NCBI GenBank assembly: GCA_014529385.2
Contig: CM043963.1
Span: 80,861,412 to 80,925,411 of the forward strand
Reading direction: 5' to 3'
DNA from: Adiantum capillus-veneris
Lineage: Eukaryota; Streptophyta; Polypodiopsida; Polypodiales; Pteridaceae
DNA length: 64,000 bases
Of the stretch, positions 23,227 to 35,316 are shown in pieces (the stretch's first letter is position 1; every line of letters begins with the position of its first letter). The position numbers and the translations under genes were made by a program. The notes beneath the pieces are model-generated. The model saw nothing but the letters and a program-made list of their open reading frames with translations. It was not told where the DNA came from and ran no database searches.

Positions 23227-24917
23227 CTAGGATTTTTGCTGGGTTCTCATGGATAAACTCTCATTTTCTGTGGGTATCCGCAACTCGACCTTTTCCTCCA
23301 AGGGCTCGTTTTTCCTTAAGTCCTTGGCTTGGGCTCTGGTTATCGCATTGATTTGGATCATGGGATCGGTTTCTGATCCGCTTCTTACACTTGGTATCAC
23401 CCCCACAATATTCATAGTTGCTTTTCCCTTGTTGTCCGGATTCTTTGGGCAATCTGGCAATATGTGATTCACACCACATCCATCACAAAACCCAAAAGTT
23501 TTCACTCTTTCGCCTTTGAAAGGGCAGTTACGCTCCCAATGATCCGTACTTCCACAACTATAGCACTGTCCAATTGGTGGTTGATTTTGAGGAGGTGGTC
23601 CCATAGGTTGTCTTGCTCTTTTAGGATATCCTCTTGGTTTGTAATTCTGGTTCGCAATGAATATTAACGTTCTTTCGTCTACCAAATATTGATCTCTTGA
23701 AGGTTGTGCTACATATGTTGGCGGTGCCATACCCTCGCTATTTCCCCATGGTTGATAGGCTTCGTCTGCGTACATTTGTGATTCAGGTTCTGTTGTGTAA
23801 GGCTCATTCAGTTCCTCATAATAAGAAACTTGAAGTGTACTATTCGTTCTTGGTGATGTTTCACAAGGTTGAGCGTACCTAATCATGGCTCTATTTTCCT
23901 GTGGTAATGGAGGTTGTTGACCCAACACAGGTTGAGGTCTGTCTGCTCCTGCTACCAGATTCATATTTGGTCCAACTTGATATCTTGGAGGAGGCGGTTG
24001 GGATGGTCCTGCTAGAGGTCCATACGGTCTTTCCCTCACATAGTTTTTGTTATAAAAACACTCTTCTGTGCTATGATTTGTCCATTTTTGTTCTATGGCG
24101 CACCATTTTAGTACTCCTCCATTTGCAACTGGTGCCTTCAGCTGTTGTGTGCACCACGGCGTTGGATGATCTCCCCTGCATATGTCACACTTCCTCATTT
24201 GAGACTGTCTCATCATCGAATTTGATCTCATATGTTGTTGCATTCTCTTCGTTACCTCCTCTATCATTTGATCAGCTGTCGGCATCAAGGACGCCTGAAC
24301 ATCTTTCTTGGTAGAGGGTTCGCTTTTAATTGATGAATAGCCATTGGTTACTCAATCAGTATCCTCTTACACTTCCCCATATGCTTTGCAATGTCGATAA
24401 GATATAATGCTTCCCTTGTAACCTGTTGAAATGTGCTACAGGTCTTCAAGTGAAGGTCCTTTTTCAAGGTTTCATTCCTAAGTCCTTCAACGAAGAGCAC
24501 AGACAATCTCTCGTCCTGCGGTAATTCCCTCCTCGGGTACCTCTCAATGTATTGCTTGAATCTCAAGGTTGCTTCCCTCACTTTTTCATTCTCCCTTTGT
24601 TTGAAAGCGTATATTTGCGATACAGTATTATGCTTTATACCCCGTTTTGAGAATTCTTCCGCGAACTCGCGCAATACATGTTCAATATTCGGACAATTTT
24701 TAGGTTTTAAAGGTTGAAACCATGTTAAGGCCGTCCCTTCCAAGGTCAGCCCGAATCCCTCGTATTGAGTATGGAAATCAATGATCTGTTCTGCTCTTAA
24801 GACTTGCTTGAAGAGCGATACATGGGCATATGGATCCCCCGATCTGCTATACTTCTTCGGCATGCACTTCCCTACTTGGGATGGCCTGATCTGTCTATGG
24901 TCTGCAGTCAATCTCAT
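23227..24917 (-). pseudogene. gag of element A (capsid and zinc knuckles)
   Basis: 24348-24917 is the capsid-type domain: SLFKQVLRAEQI, GTALTWFQPLKP, FAEEFSKRGI, FKQYIERYPRRELP and LSVLFVEGLRNETLKKDL are the ordered motifs of plant retrotransposon gag proteins. 23227-24288 is nucleocapsid-like and has CDICRGDHPTPWC, CYSCGSTDHWERNC (canonical CX2CX4HX4C) and CDGCGVNHILPDC, then a Pro/Gln-rich stretch and INAITRAQAKDL. Gag assembles the particle and packages RNA. The two parts are in different frames, so at least one frameshift separates them. Three zinc motifs are more than the usual one or two. Confidence 0.85.
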
Positions 24918-24938
24918 TGCTCCCGTGTCTCGACTTAA

Positions 24939-26028
24939 TCATTCTTGTGCATCATGGAGGTCGTAGGTTGCTCTTGTTGGCTCCCCTGCCCCAAATCTAC
25001 TACTAGGAGGAAAATGTGATGGGGTGGCTACAAATGTCAGACATACAGCCGTATGTGTAGAGATAGGAACTACACTACCTCTATTCGTAGCCATTGACTC
25101 TCTGGAATGTAACGTTCCCATGGGGCTTGGCATCGAATAATGAGGTCGACTGAAAGAATCAACTACATGAGTCCTCCCTCCACCTGTGGTCACCGGTTCT
25201 GGCACGACAGTTGTAGGTGTTGGTCTTAGTGGGCTTGGAGTGACATAGTACTGGTGAAGTGGTCCCCCAAGGTACATATATCCTTCCAACTCTTTTTTAT
25301 CGATTGATGCATATCGTCTTCCATACTTGTCGTATGATGCAATTTTCGTTTCCGCCCCCTCGGTGTAGGTGAAGACATAAAGTCTTTTCGGCTCAGTCAT
25401 CTCTCCGACATAGAGTTCCTCTCATCTATAATAGAGATCTTGCTCTCCATTATTATACTTGTATAACCCCAAGTAGACATTATCCGTGTTGACTCTCAAA
25501 GTTTCGTTTTCTCGCATTAGGTAAGCTCATTGTTGGTGCCTTTTCCTCATGTTCCTCATCTATTTTGGCTTTTGTGCCCATCAATCCCCAGTTGTCTACA
25601 ATGTTAGGATTTAGGACTACCAAGTACATGATACCCTCGTCATCTAGGTACCTGTCACCGCTATAGCTCACAGGCACTAAGTCCCTGAACTCACTTGGTC
25701 TATCTTCTATTTTCACACAGTAGCGGTCCATACCATCTTTGTATATCTTGGCACCTTGCTTGTTGTCATATTGATACTTGATGAAGGCTAAGGGGTCTGA
25801 TGGTCCTGCTGCCATGTTTTCTCTTCCGTTTAGTTTTAATTGTCCCGAGTGTTCTGTGAAATACTCTAAAGATCTCTCTGAAGAAGTATCGGAGATGCCT
25901 TCTTCAAGGATCGGCTCTAACGGTCGTACTATCCCTTGGTTTACACTCTCCTCTGTTGATGCAACACTTGTTTGATCCGCTAAATTTAGGTGTCTGGTGT
26001 TGATTTGTTTTCTCGATCTCAAAAACAT
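24939..26028 (-). pseudogene. ORF(s) between leader and gag of element A
   Basis: 25480-26028 (182 codons) starts MFLRSRKQ and includes DPLAFIKYQYDNKQGAKI, DRYCVKIEDRPSEF and DDEGIMYLVVLNP. 24939-25400 (153 codons) includes KIASYDKYGRRYASIDKKEL and then a Pro/Thr-rich low-complexity stretch leading into gag. I do not recognise a family. They may be the N-terminal part of gag or an upstream accessory ORF such as those described for some Tat-lineage elements. A frame change separates the two pieces. Element B lacks this region because of its truncation, so I cannot test conservation inside the window. Confidence 0.55.
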
Positions 26029-26320
26029 GAAGAAAGTGGGATTTACTGACTAAACCCAAACCTGGAGATGGAAAGATCTTCCAATTCCTGCGACTAGATG
26101 GACTGTTACTTGATCGGTCTCTGAAAATGAATACACTGGATGGCTATGAGATCACTGTATCATTCCAATTGTCAGCACATTCAACACTTCAAAATGATCT
26201 CAACATAATTTTGCTCGTAGATTATTGACAGTATGTCCAATTTGAGTTTTGACAACTCCTGGTATCTTAAATAGTCTAGGTCTATGAACATGTCAAAAAT
26301 GAGTTAGATCTGGGCCAGAG

Positions 26321-27058
26321 GTACACCAATCGCGATCGTAGTTCTAGGCCCAAATTAGATGAAACTTCACCAGCTTGTTCACTAGGCTATTTTAAGACTA
26401 CCTGCCAGACACTTTTGTTTTTGGACTCAAAAAAGTCAAGTTTTTACCATTTCTTGGTTGGAAGTGCCTGTTTTCCCACATTTATCAGTTTGACTTGATT
26501 TTGATGTTTGATTTGGGATTTGAGAGATACCTGGGATTTTCCTGTGTACAGGCTATCCCTCTGTATGATTCCTTCTCAGTTTTGATGTGTTTTGGTCTAC
26601 CAAAAGTCAATTTCTAAGCCAGTTTAGCAGTTTTTGACTTGGATCTGTATTCAGATGGTTTGACAGATATTTTGAGGTTTCTGGCTCTAGGTCCTTTATA
26701 CTTTTATGCTTGTAAGCACCTGAGGATCCCACATATGAAATCTGGTCAAAATCAGGCACTTAGGTACACCGATCGCGATCGTAGTTCTGAGCCCAAATCA
26801 GACCAAATTTGCAATGCTTGTAGACACTGATGTTTTAAGGCTATCCCCAAAGTCTTTTTGCATTTGGATCACCAAAAGCTAGGATTTTGCACTTTTTGAG
26901 TCTGTCAGGCTAGTTTTACCCAAGGGGCTTGATTTCCTTGATTTTTGATGTTTTTGGGTGTGGTTGCTTTAGACAAAGTTGTTTAGAATCTTATCAGGAA
27001 GGCACATGTCAAATCTTGTACAAATCTGACACTGAGGTACACCGATAGCGATCGTAGT
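26321..27058. repeat. three palindromic leader motifs of element A
   Basis: GTACACC followed by (G/A)AT(C/A)GCGATCGTAG occurs at 26321, 26764 and 27037, with a perfect CGATCGCGATCG core at 26770-26781. The flanks are partly repeated too (a segment ending in GTCAAA lies upstream and GGCC/GCCCAAAT downstream). The whole 26029-27579 leader is non-coding. Confidence 0.65.
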
Positions 27059-27579
27059 ACCTGGGCCAAATCTGATGAAATTTTGTCTGCTCCCTCTGAC
27101 AAGTGTTTCCTAGTGTTTTGTTCTACCACTTTGTGATTTGAATCAATATCAACCCTGTTTGGTCAAATTTCCAGAATTTCAGAGTCTTATGGCTTTTTTG
27201 GCCAAAGTTATGGTTTTCTGGTTTCTTGACTCTAACTTTTGCCCCAAATATGATTGGAATGTGATTTGCTTATCCTAGTCCTAAGTCCAGAACTAAAAAA
27301 ACATAAGGAAATGAATCAAACAAACAAACACGACGGATTTCGGGTGAGATTTCAGTACTCAATCGAATTACAGAAATTGAAGAGCAAAAATGCTTTAACA
27401 CACTCACTAACAGCTCCCTAAATCTCCTAAGAGAGGATCTAGCCGGACCACTGGCTCTAGACTCCACTAAGCTCTAAAACCTTGTCTAGCAGCCTAACTG
27501 AGGTGTAAAATGAATTTGTGGATTGATCTTTTTTAAGGAGTCTAGTTGCGCACTTGGTCACTCATCACCTAAGGTGCAT

Positions 27580-27597
27580 TCCCCGGCAGCGGCGCCA
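27580..27597 (-). promoter_or_regulatory. primer binding site of element A, tRNA-Asp type
   Basis: On the minus strand TGGCGCCGCTGCCGGGGA matches the complement of the plant tRNA-Asp(GUC) 3' end except for one base. It follows the LTR terminus ACA with a single T spacer, as in the related element at 56,430. Priming of minus-strand cDNA would start here. Confidence 0.85.
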
Positions 27598-27598
27598 A

Positions 27599-28470
27599 TG
27601 TTTGCGGGTCGCCGCGATGGAAGTCCATAGCATAGCTCTCAAGCATCAACATATTTATCAATACAGGGGAAGCGACTCGGATGAGGCATGGAAACTCACT
27701 AGGGTGTCATTCCTAATCAAGTGAACTCGAAGAGATGCAACTACTAACTCTACAAGAAAATCAAACGTATTACCGCCAAGTAATCTGCCTATGTCCTCTT
27801 ACACAGCTCTACAGTCATCACGCCCGTTTACCATGCAAATCATATCGGAATCGCACGAAACTTGAAGGGAAGCTACATGGGATTATCAGGAACATATACT
27901 ATCACTGTCACAGCATTCTGGAGAGGTACAAAGATCATGATCGTTCGTCCCAAAGTCAGCAAAAACAGCGCGAACAGATGATCCTGATGGGTCGTTTTAG
28001 GGTCCCTAAAGCCCCTCCTACGGTCAAAACAACATAAAACACGCATATAGACACTCAAAACAACGATTTAAGGCCTCAAACTCATAGTTGAAAACCTACA
28101 CCGAGTCTTGAATGATTACACTTGAATGGAAGAGCAAGATGAGAGGAACACAATGCAATAAACAAATCTTAATTTGGATTACCATAGCCACAATGGCGAA
28201 GATTACAAGTTTGGCCAAGAAGGAGCTCTCAAACGTACGCTGTCTTCTCAGTTCTCCATCAAAAAGATTATATCCTCAAAATTACAAAAAATGACCTTTA
28301 TAGATTAGGTCTTTACAAATGGCTTGTCCGGCCATAAGCTCCTAAACTTCTAACTGGCTCTCTAATATACATTTGCTCCCATAAGAATAAATATATATCC
28401 TTTGACAAATTCTCGGCTTAGCGATGCTTCCTTACAAAATAATTTTACAATGGTTTCTCAGAAAAATATG
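27599..28470 (-). repeat. 5' LTR of element A (outer boundary approximate)
   Basis: The 3' end is fixed by the terminal CA next to the PBS. The sequence just inside it (about 27,600-27,690, for example CGGCGACCCGCAAACA on the minus strand) resembles the LTR end at 56,340-56,428, with shared AGCTATGCT and CATCCGAGTC blocks. The outer edge must lie near 28,440-28,483, where element D's gag frame stops. I see no ORF; open stretches inside are shadows. Confidence 0.6.
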
Positions 28471-28478
28471 ATCCTTCT

Positions 28479-29231
28479 CTAGAAACGGCCGCTTATTTCT
28501 TCATCCGCCAAACAAAAGGCCACATCAAGTTGTTGGATGAAGGCCAATACTTTGTCGGTAGCACCAAAGGTGCCATCATAGGTGAGAAAAGAGATACTCT
28601 TTCCTCCCTCTTTGAAATTATTGAGTTTTTGTGACCTTTTCCATGCAGGGTAGGATTTGTTATGTCCTCCCCTCTTATATTCTCTAGGAGAATAGCCATA
28701 GCTTTCATCAGTAGAGGAGGAAGGTGACGAAGAAGGAGAAGAGGGTGACCTCTTTCTTGTCCTTTCCTTCCTTGGTTTCCTCTCTTCCCTTTTGGAGTGA
28801 CGAGGAGAAGGACTATGGGTTAACCATTTCCTCTTGGGAGGAGTTGGCGATCGTTTAGTCCGCCTTCTTCGTGGAGCCACATCTTCGGAGGAATTTAGGG
28901 ATTCATTGCTTTCTTGATCTTTGGATTCCTCCTCTCGTATGGGAGAGAGTATTCTTTTGGGAATCTCATCAAGAGGCCTTGTAAGCTCTCTCTCCTCTTG
29001 GAGAGGAAAGGAAATCCCATATGCACGAAGTTGTTAAGTAACTTCGGCTTGCAAAGCGGGGCTGCCCATAGCTTGTTGCAACCTAGTGACAAGATAATTA
29101 ACAAATATGGGGGCATCATCATTGGCACCTTCATGTGCAAAATCAAAGTTATCAATGTTCATTCTACTCTCTTGGTTATTGTCAACCATGCTAATTAAAC
29201 TTATTTGTTTACTTAGTTTATGCTTTGGCAA
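28479..29231 (-). pseudogene. truncated gag of element D
   Basis: From an ATG at 29231 the frame runs to 28479 with one TAA (about 29,034). The N-terminus includes APIFVNYLVTRLQQAMGSP, followed by an Arg/Ser/Pro-rich basic stretch and then the start of a capsid domain (ISFLTYDGTFGATDKVLAF, QQLDVAFCLADEE) of the chromovirus-like gag type. The protein stops abruptly where element A's LTR begins, so the rest of element D is displaced or lost. A tRNA-iMet type primer site lies 360 bp upstream, which identifies it as a separate LTR element. Confidence 0.7.
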
Positions 29232-29590
29232 TTCAAAACCTTAGTTTCTACTCCTCTTAGCCTTTGAAAATAGGCACTTAAGTATCTACACCCATGGCTC
29301 TAATTGGATAATTATAGAGAGTAGTGGAGTGAGTCTAGCATAGCGAAGTTACCGAGGGATAGCTCCTTTCAGACTTCTTATGGCTCAATAATGGTAAAGC
29401 CATAGGCAAGTCTAAAAACACTCCATTATCAAGACCAAAGCTCCCGAGGTGTGCACCATATCCCACATAGTGGGCTCAACAAAACCGATAATAGATCCTA
29501 GTCCAACTTACCCTATTTTATTTAGCAAAAGCAACCACTAATAGGCTAATTAAGGACATCTCTTCTTAAGCAAGAAAAGAGAAATCAAAT

Positions 29591-29602
29591 GCTCTGATAC
29601 CA
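29591..29602 (-). promoter_or_regulatory. primer binding site of element D, tRNA-iMet type
   Basis: TGGTATCAGAGC on the minus strand is the standard plant initiator-Met primer site. It follows ATTACA plus one T, giving the LTR 3' terminus at 29,604. Confidence 0.85.
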
Positions 29603-29603
29603 A

Positions 29604-31030
29604 TGTAATGGAAATGGTCTATGAACTTGAAAGCAATGGAATTAGGAAATTAGGTGAAGCACTTTTGAGAGATTACTTTGTGAGGATAACGGGTGAACTT
29701 AATTGATGGTAGCAACATAAACATGGTACATAGTTAAGTTGGCATGAACAATACTTTTGCAAGAGAGAGAGTTTAGAGAACATGACAATAGTTGAGGACC
29801 GGATTCATATGGAGCCGGTCCCCCCTCCAATAGGAATTTGTATTATAGTTTCTCTCATCAAGAGAGACTTGGTTCAATACAATCTTTGTGTTCCTTATGA
29901 CCTAGGTGATGCAATGAAGATGGAAAGCTTCATGCATCACAAGCATAACATAAACTTTGTAGAAAGCATTAACTATCGCAAGCCTCAGTCCCAAGGCCTC
30001 AAACACCTTCGAAGGTGGAGAGAGCTAGCGGGGAATGAGGATAGGGAAGAGGAAGAAGAAACATTCCATAGGAGAAATAAATAATTCCTCACTTATCATC
30101 ACTCTTCTTGCTAGCATACATAATAGCATAGTAATGAAAATGGAGAAGATGGCAAGCTTAACCATTGACGCATGGCTCTTGGTTGGATTTGCATTCCATA
30201 GCCAAGAGTGTTGATGTAGGCTCTCACTTCTCACAAGCTTGGAGAAGGAGGTGGTGTTCCTCAACTTTCACCAAGTGAGAATGGTTTCACAAAATGATTG
30301 TATGTGTGTGTGGTGTATATCCCCCTAGCACTCCCCTTGCTTGCTTGAGGCGAGTTGTTGCTTTTCCACATGCTTCAAGCTCATTGGACCCCTCTCCCCC
30401 TAGCCAATCACATGCAACATGCAGTCAAGTACATTGGTAGTCTTTTGACAAGTGTCCTCCTTACCCCTTAGAGAGAGAGAGAGCTTGGAAATATCTAGAT
30501 ATTTGTTGGATGGAACTAGAAGCGCATTGGACTCCTCTTTAGCCCAACCAATAGCATTCAAGCACACCATGTGGTTAAGCTTAGTGAGAGTCTAACACGT
30601 GTCCCATGTGCCCTTTTAGAGTGGAAGGTTAGGTCAAAGATTCCCCTAACTTTGGGACTTTCATGCATAGGAAGCTTCTCAAGCAACTTCCTCATTAAGT
30701 TTGTAGGGTCTCGTTTTTACTCAAGCACCTTACCCCCCATGCATGGGAAGCTTCTCAAGCACCTTCATCATTAAGTATGACAAGTACCTCAAGTACCTCA
30801 GTCATCAAGCATGAAAAGCACCTTAGGTGGAGTTCCCACCTCAAGCTCATCCCTAGCTTGCCTAAGGTCAAAGGCAAGTTTAGGTCGAGTTCCCACCTCA
30901 AGCTTAGCCCTAGCTTGCCTAAGGTCAAAGGTAAGTTTAGGTCGGGTTCCTACCTCAAGCTGAGCCCTATCTTGCCTAAGGTCAAAGGCAAGTTTAGGTC
31001 GGTTTCCCACCTCAAGCTTATCCCTATCTT
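29604..31030 (-). repeat. LTR-like region of element D
   Basis: This is the sequence immediately upstream (minus strand) of the Met primer site, so it must contain the 5' LTR. The outer boundary is uncertain. It is non-coding, includes a short GA run near 30,472-30,481 and ends in a 57-bp tandem array. A fragment of the same sequence recurs at 60,748-60,800. Confidence 0.5.
30832..31030. repeat. 57-bp tandem repeat, about 3.5 units
   Basis: Units start at about 30,832, 30,889, 30,946 and 31,003, each beginning GTTCC(C/T)ACCTCAAGCT and containing CTTGCCTAAGGTCAAAGG. Because 57 is a multiple of three, open frames appear on both strands. I regard these as non-coding. Confidence 0.85.
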
Positions 31031-31678
31031 GAGGGATGACGGATGACGGTGATGGAAATTTTCCTCTGCTGCTTTATCTGCTTCAAATACCTCGAGGATT
31101 CTGCAAGCTTCAATTCAGTTCACTGCCTTGAACATCAAGCTTCATTTATTACCAATTATCCTGTAACTTCCCCCTTTATGCACTTTGGACTGGCTTATCT
31201 ACCGTTCACGAGCTTTATCTTCACCTCTACTCGACTTGCTCCGAGTCCCTTAACCCCTGGTTGTCCTACCTCGTGCTTTCCTCTTGCTTCTTACCTTGCT
31301 TTGTTTACCGTGCATGCCTTCTCCTACTTTCTTCTCTTGCTTTGGTTCAAGACCAAGAGTGATTCTCTTGCTTCGACCGAGCTCGCCTTCTCAAGTTTTC
31401 TTGCCTTCTCCTTCTCAAGCTTGCTTTTGCTTACTTCAAGTTTCTCACCTTGGTTGCTTCGGAAAAGCTTCAAGCTCCTTCCCCTTCTTGCTTGCTTCGC
31501 TCCCTAGTTCCCACGCTCTCCCAGGCCTCTTGCTCTCTCAAGCTTCGACCATGGCTCGGCTTTGACCAAGCTTCTTCCTTGCTCCTTCTTCCAGGCTCTT
31601 TCCAAGCTCTTCCCTTGTTCCTCGCATGTGAATTCCTTCCCCTCATGCAAAAGAGAGAGCCCTATTAATAGCGTGCCC
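31031..31678. repeat. pyrimidine-rich segment shared with 40.17-40.46 kb
   Basis: It begins GGATGACGGTGATGGAAAT, and the matching segment begins at about 40,182. Both contain CTTTGTTTACCGTGCATG, TTCTCCTACTTTCTTCTC and TTCGACCGAGCTC blocks. They look like two copies of one LTR or leader fragment. The second copy is interrupted by the CACTA element. I see no reliable CDS despite long pyrimidine-rich open frames. Confidence 0.6.
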
Positions 31679-31717
31679 CCTCCCTTAGCAACGACGGCGT
31701 CGTCGTTGCTAGGGAGG
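31679..31717. repeat. long hairpin, 17-18 bp arms
   Basis: Arm CCTCCCTTAGCAACGACG is followed by GCGT and then CGTCGTTGCTAGGGAGG. The arms are complementary except for one unpaired base. Confidence 0.8.
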
Positions 31718-33627
31718 CATAAAAAACCCCTCTGGTGCCATGGAAAGGAGGTTTTTGGGCAGCTCCAAATGCTACACGACTAGCGCCGAATCGCGTCGTC
31801 TCTGGCTTCTGATCACTTTTCGCTTCATGGACCAAGCCATTCGACGCGCGAGCCGGCCTGTACAAGCGCTTCCTCTTCTCAAGCGCTGCCATTCGCTACT
31901 CTGCCTGCCATCGCCTTCGTTTTTCTTTGGCTTCACACCCCCTAAGTTAGGGACACTATCCGTTGGCCATGCCCTTTAATTGGGCGGCCATTTTCTTGGT
32001 TGCCTTTGGGCGGCCTAGAAATTCTACAAGGGCACCACATTTGGCATACATATCGTTCAAGGTATTGCCTCCATGACATCATTTCCCAACATCCCCTGCC
32101 TAGCAATATCACCGTGAGTTCTGTTGCCACCTCGTGTGTCGAATGCCACCACAACCTTCGGGATGCAAGTGTAAGTGATTGCATTTGGTGAAAGACCTTC
32201 CCTCGCATTTGGTTAAAACGGTCGGTGTTTCTAAGCCGTAGCCCTTTTGGCATAATCCGCAATCATTGCATTCCAAAACCTAGACGAAAGTCAAAAACTC
32301 CCAACTGAGACACCAGCCGAGCCGACCGGACTAGTATGGAACCGACCTCCGGTGAATCTTTAACGGGCCAATATCTTGGCGACCGGAACTCCGATCTTAC
32401 TGATCTAAAAAGATCGACACACTCCACAAAGTGAGCGCTTCAGGCCCGTGCATTCATTTCATTTTTGTCCCCTCAGCTGCTGCAGTTGCCCAATGCGGCA
32501 CGGATCTGCAATTAACTCAGACTTTAAACTACCATAACTTCTTTACCGTAGCTCCAATCGATGATTCGTAAAGACACGTTGGTAGAGCACTTCAAGCACT
32601 GCAGTTTTGGATCATAATGTGTGATCTGTTCTCACTTCAAGCATACTTATTTTTGGCATCATTAAGGCATCTATTGGCCTTTTTAAGCCGCATCTGGCAT
32701 ACATTAATCATTAAGCTTGGCCTATTAACAAACCCTGATCACTAACCATTAATCAAGTAAGATTCAAATAATCTTGATGTGCATTTTTCTAGCATCTTTA
32801 TTAGTATGGGAGCGGAGCTGCACAACAGGGCTCTGAACCTGCGCAGCCTCCGGTATGTGCCAAAACTGCACTTCAATATGCATCTGCTATAGGTACCTTA
32901 AGCTCTTAACCATCATGAGACCCACGTAACTGGTAAACATATGAAAAATGAAATAAATCAAATAGCCTATCATCAATGTTCTAGCTTAATCATTAGGTAG
33001 CTGGGCATCAAAAAGCTATGAACCAGATCTGACGTATCTTCAAAGCATTCAATTATGGAAAACCTGTTTAGTGAGCCCTGCCAAAGTCAAGTGCTCTAGT
33101 TAATGATGCACAAGGCTTGACCATTCAGCTCGCTTTAGGGAACCTTGTCAAGCTCAAGTATGCCTTACTTGTCTGCACACGGAATGGCTGTCAAGTCCTT
33201 TACTTCAAGTTCTAGTAGCAGAACCAACTCAAAAGATGTGAAGATACTTCATCAATTGTCCAAAGAAATCAATTAAAAGCCAGCCATGTAATCTTATTGG
33301 ACTGCATAACCGAAAACTCTTCTAACTTAGCATAGATCTAGAAAACAAAATCTTGTACCATGCAACCTGTTAGAACAAATATTTGTTACTCTTCAAATTA
33401 GCAACTTTGCACTTTAGTAGTCCCCCGGGATCAAATGAGAAACCAATTATTTTCCCCACTGTGATCATTCCTTTTTTTTAAATGCACCATCCTCCAGCAT
33501 GTGCCAACCGTGCCTGTTAACCCAAAAATATGTTTGCATAGCAAAACCTAATAGCAAAAAACTTGACAAAAAACCAACCTACATCTCAATATCCTCCAGG
33601 ATCAAAAGGTGTATAAAGTAACTAACA
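31718..33627. other. no supported gene
   Basis: I see nothing coding in this stretch. Short open frames are unconnected and lack recognisable motifs. It is probably degraded transposon sequence. Confidence 0.5.
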
Positions 33628-34900
33628 TCAATCATAGCTAGCATGATAACCTCTTGTGTCATAAGGCATATATAGTAACTGCCAAGAATCATAACTAGCA
33701 TGATAGCCTCCTGGGTCATAAGGTAGTAGAAAATCATATTTCAAGTATATTGCATCTCCACAAACTTTCTCATAGCATAGCAACAAAAATTCCCAAATTC
33801 CCATCATAGTAGAACCTAGAGGCAAAATGAATTCAATCACTATGGTTTCCAAAATATCAATCTGCATTTGTGAGTCATCGAATGGCATCACTTCATTTGA
33901 TCAAACAAACGTTGCATGGATGCCTACTTTAGTAGGCACAAACTCCTCTAGAGCCTCATCCAAAAGAAACATAAGCTCTTCATCATATGTTGCAGGATGT
34001 TCTTCACTACTCATGTCACAAGGAACTAAAAAATCCTACAGTGCATCATCAAGCAGATCCATAAGCTCCATATCTTCCTCCTTGGAAGAACCACCTAGTT
34101 TCTGAGTATTATCACAGGAAAACTCACCGCTTGTTTCATACATAGGTGAATTTTTCTTGCAGCTTCACACTCCCACTCAAACATCTTTCCACTTCAATAG
34201 CACAAGTCTCAGCATGCATTACAAAGATAGCATCAATTTCTTTTTCCATAGCGTCATCATAGCAAACCTTGTCACATGTAGCAGTCATAGACTGATCATC
34301 ATCATGCATCCCCTCTAAATATGCATCTCCATAATCATAATCTTTGTCTGGGTTTACATCAAATACATATGGATCAGCATCAAATACATCTGCATCATCA
34401 CCAATGTCCTAAAATGCAGCCATAGACATAAAACCCCCAGTTGCTTTTGTATGTAATGTTGCATAAGAATTCTCTTCATGGTCTACACCCAAAGAGCACT
34501 CCAAATGGGCATGTACATCACATATTGACTTTGAAAAACTTGCTGCTTGATCACTGTTAGCGGCTATGCTTGCATGCATAGCATGCACTGGCTCTGAGAA
34601 ACCCGTTTCCTCATTTATGTTACTTTGAGAGGATATGACTACATCCACAAAGTCACATTTTCTTTGAAATAAAGAAGTCAATCCCAGTCAAGCATAAATT
34701 TTATCCACTATGAAATCATCATCTGCATGCAACAATGATTTGTGTTCCAGAAGACATGCATCGATAACAGCTTCTAGCTTAGCTCGGATAGAACTCCGAC
34801 CACCTACATGACATGCTTTTTTCATTAAAACAGATGGCTCCTCATCTTGTGTGCTTTCAATCTGCTGAAGCTCTAGGTATTCACTCAATAACAACCCCTG
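33628..34900 (-). pseudogene. unidentified acidic ORF, 3' part, interrupted by the copia element
   Basis: Minus-strand pieces 34688-34894, 34409-34681 and 33628-33891 are acidic and rich in Asp, Glu, His and Tyr. The last piece contains a 57-bp duplication giving YDPGGYHASYD and YDTRGYHASYD. The 5' part lies beyond the copia insertion at 39678-39859. Removing the insertion and one CATCC makes the frame run from MQMEIPKEVKRLF through AALDAVYDERSIF and QIQVLARTHADK before a frameshift near 34,900. I do not recognise the product. It may be gag-like sequence of another retroelement or an unknown host gene relic. Confidence 0.45.
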
Positions 34901-35113
34901 TATAATTGCTTTTGCAAAAGCATCTTGTCTGCATGAGTTCTTGCAAGAACTTGAATTTGATCCTTAATATGATCACACACAAGTTGTTCAAATTTTGCAA
35001 TCATCTGAACGTCTGGCACTTTTTGAAGCTTCATTTGCTGCTCGTAACACTCTAGGTAACCTTTTTGATCATTTTCACCATCAAAGATTGATCTCTCATC
35101 GTATACTGCATCC

Positions 35114-35305
35114 TGAAGGAGTACGAGCGGAAGTGCAACGCGAGAGAGAGTGCGAGAAGAAGAGCACGACGATATGGTGAACTCGCTCTACTGTAATGTG
35201 TAGAGCATAGTGAGTTCTTATTAGGTTTTTACAAAAGAATATGTGTACATACCTGGCGGCCCGCCCACTTACCTGGGCGACCACATTGGGCTTTATACCC
35301 CAACA
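35114..35305 (-). repeat. 3' LTR of the copia element
   Basis: On the minus strand it starts TGTTGGGGTATAAAGCCC and ends CTCCTTCA, the TG...CA form. It differs from the 5' LTR at one A/G and one C/A site. A TATAAA motif lies nine bases from its start. Confidence 0.95.
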
Positions 35306-35316
35306 ACCTCCCACTT
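35306..35316 (-). promoter_or_regulatory. polypurine tract of the copia element
   Basis: AAGTGGGAGGT lies directly before the 3' LTR on the minus strand, the usual plus-strand cDNA priming site. Confidence 0.8.

Larger units (their letters stand above)
15075..28470 (-). mobile_element. element A: Tat-like Ty3 retrotransposon with extra C-terminal protease-like domain
   Basis: In transcription order the element has a 5' LTR (about 28.47-27.60 kb), PBS, a 1.55-kb leader, a short ORF (26.0-25.5), gag (25.4-23.2), protease (23-20.8), RT (20.8-19.76), RNase H (18.43-17.6), integrase (17.6-16.2) and a second protease-like domain (16.2-15.1). Once the DNA transposon at 18432-19752 is discounted, RT, RNase H, integrase and the last domain share one frame interrupted only by stop codons. 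No 3' LTR is recognisable. Its 5' LTR abuts the truncated gag of element D, so A probably inserted there. Lineage placement (Tat/Athila group) rests on the tRNA-Asp primer site and RT/IN motifs. Confidence 0.85.

Noticed and set aside
27580-27597. A tRNA gene at the tRNA-like sequences near 27.58 kb and 56.43 kb
   Set aside because: Only the 18-nt 3' end complement is present, next to an LTR terminus, so these are primer sites.
30777-31046. A repeat protein encoded by the 57-bp tandem array
   Set aside because: Both strands are open only because the unit length is a multiple of three; there is no start context or flanking coding sequence.
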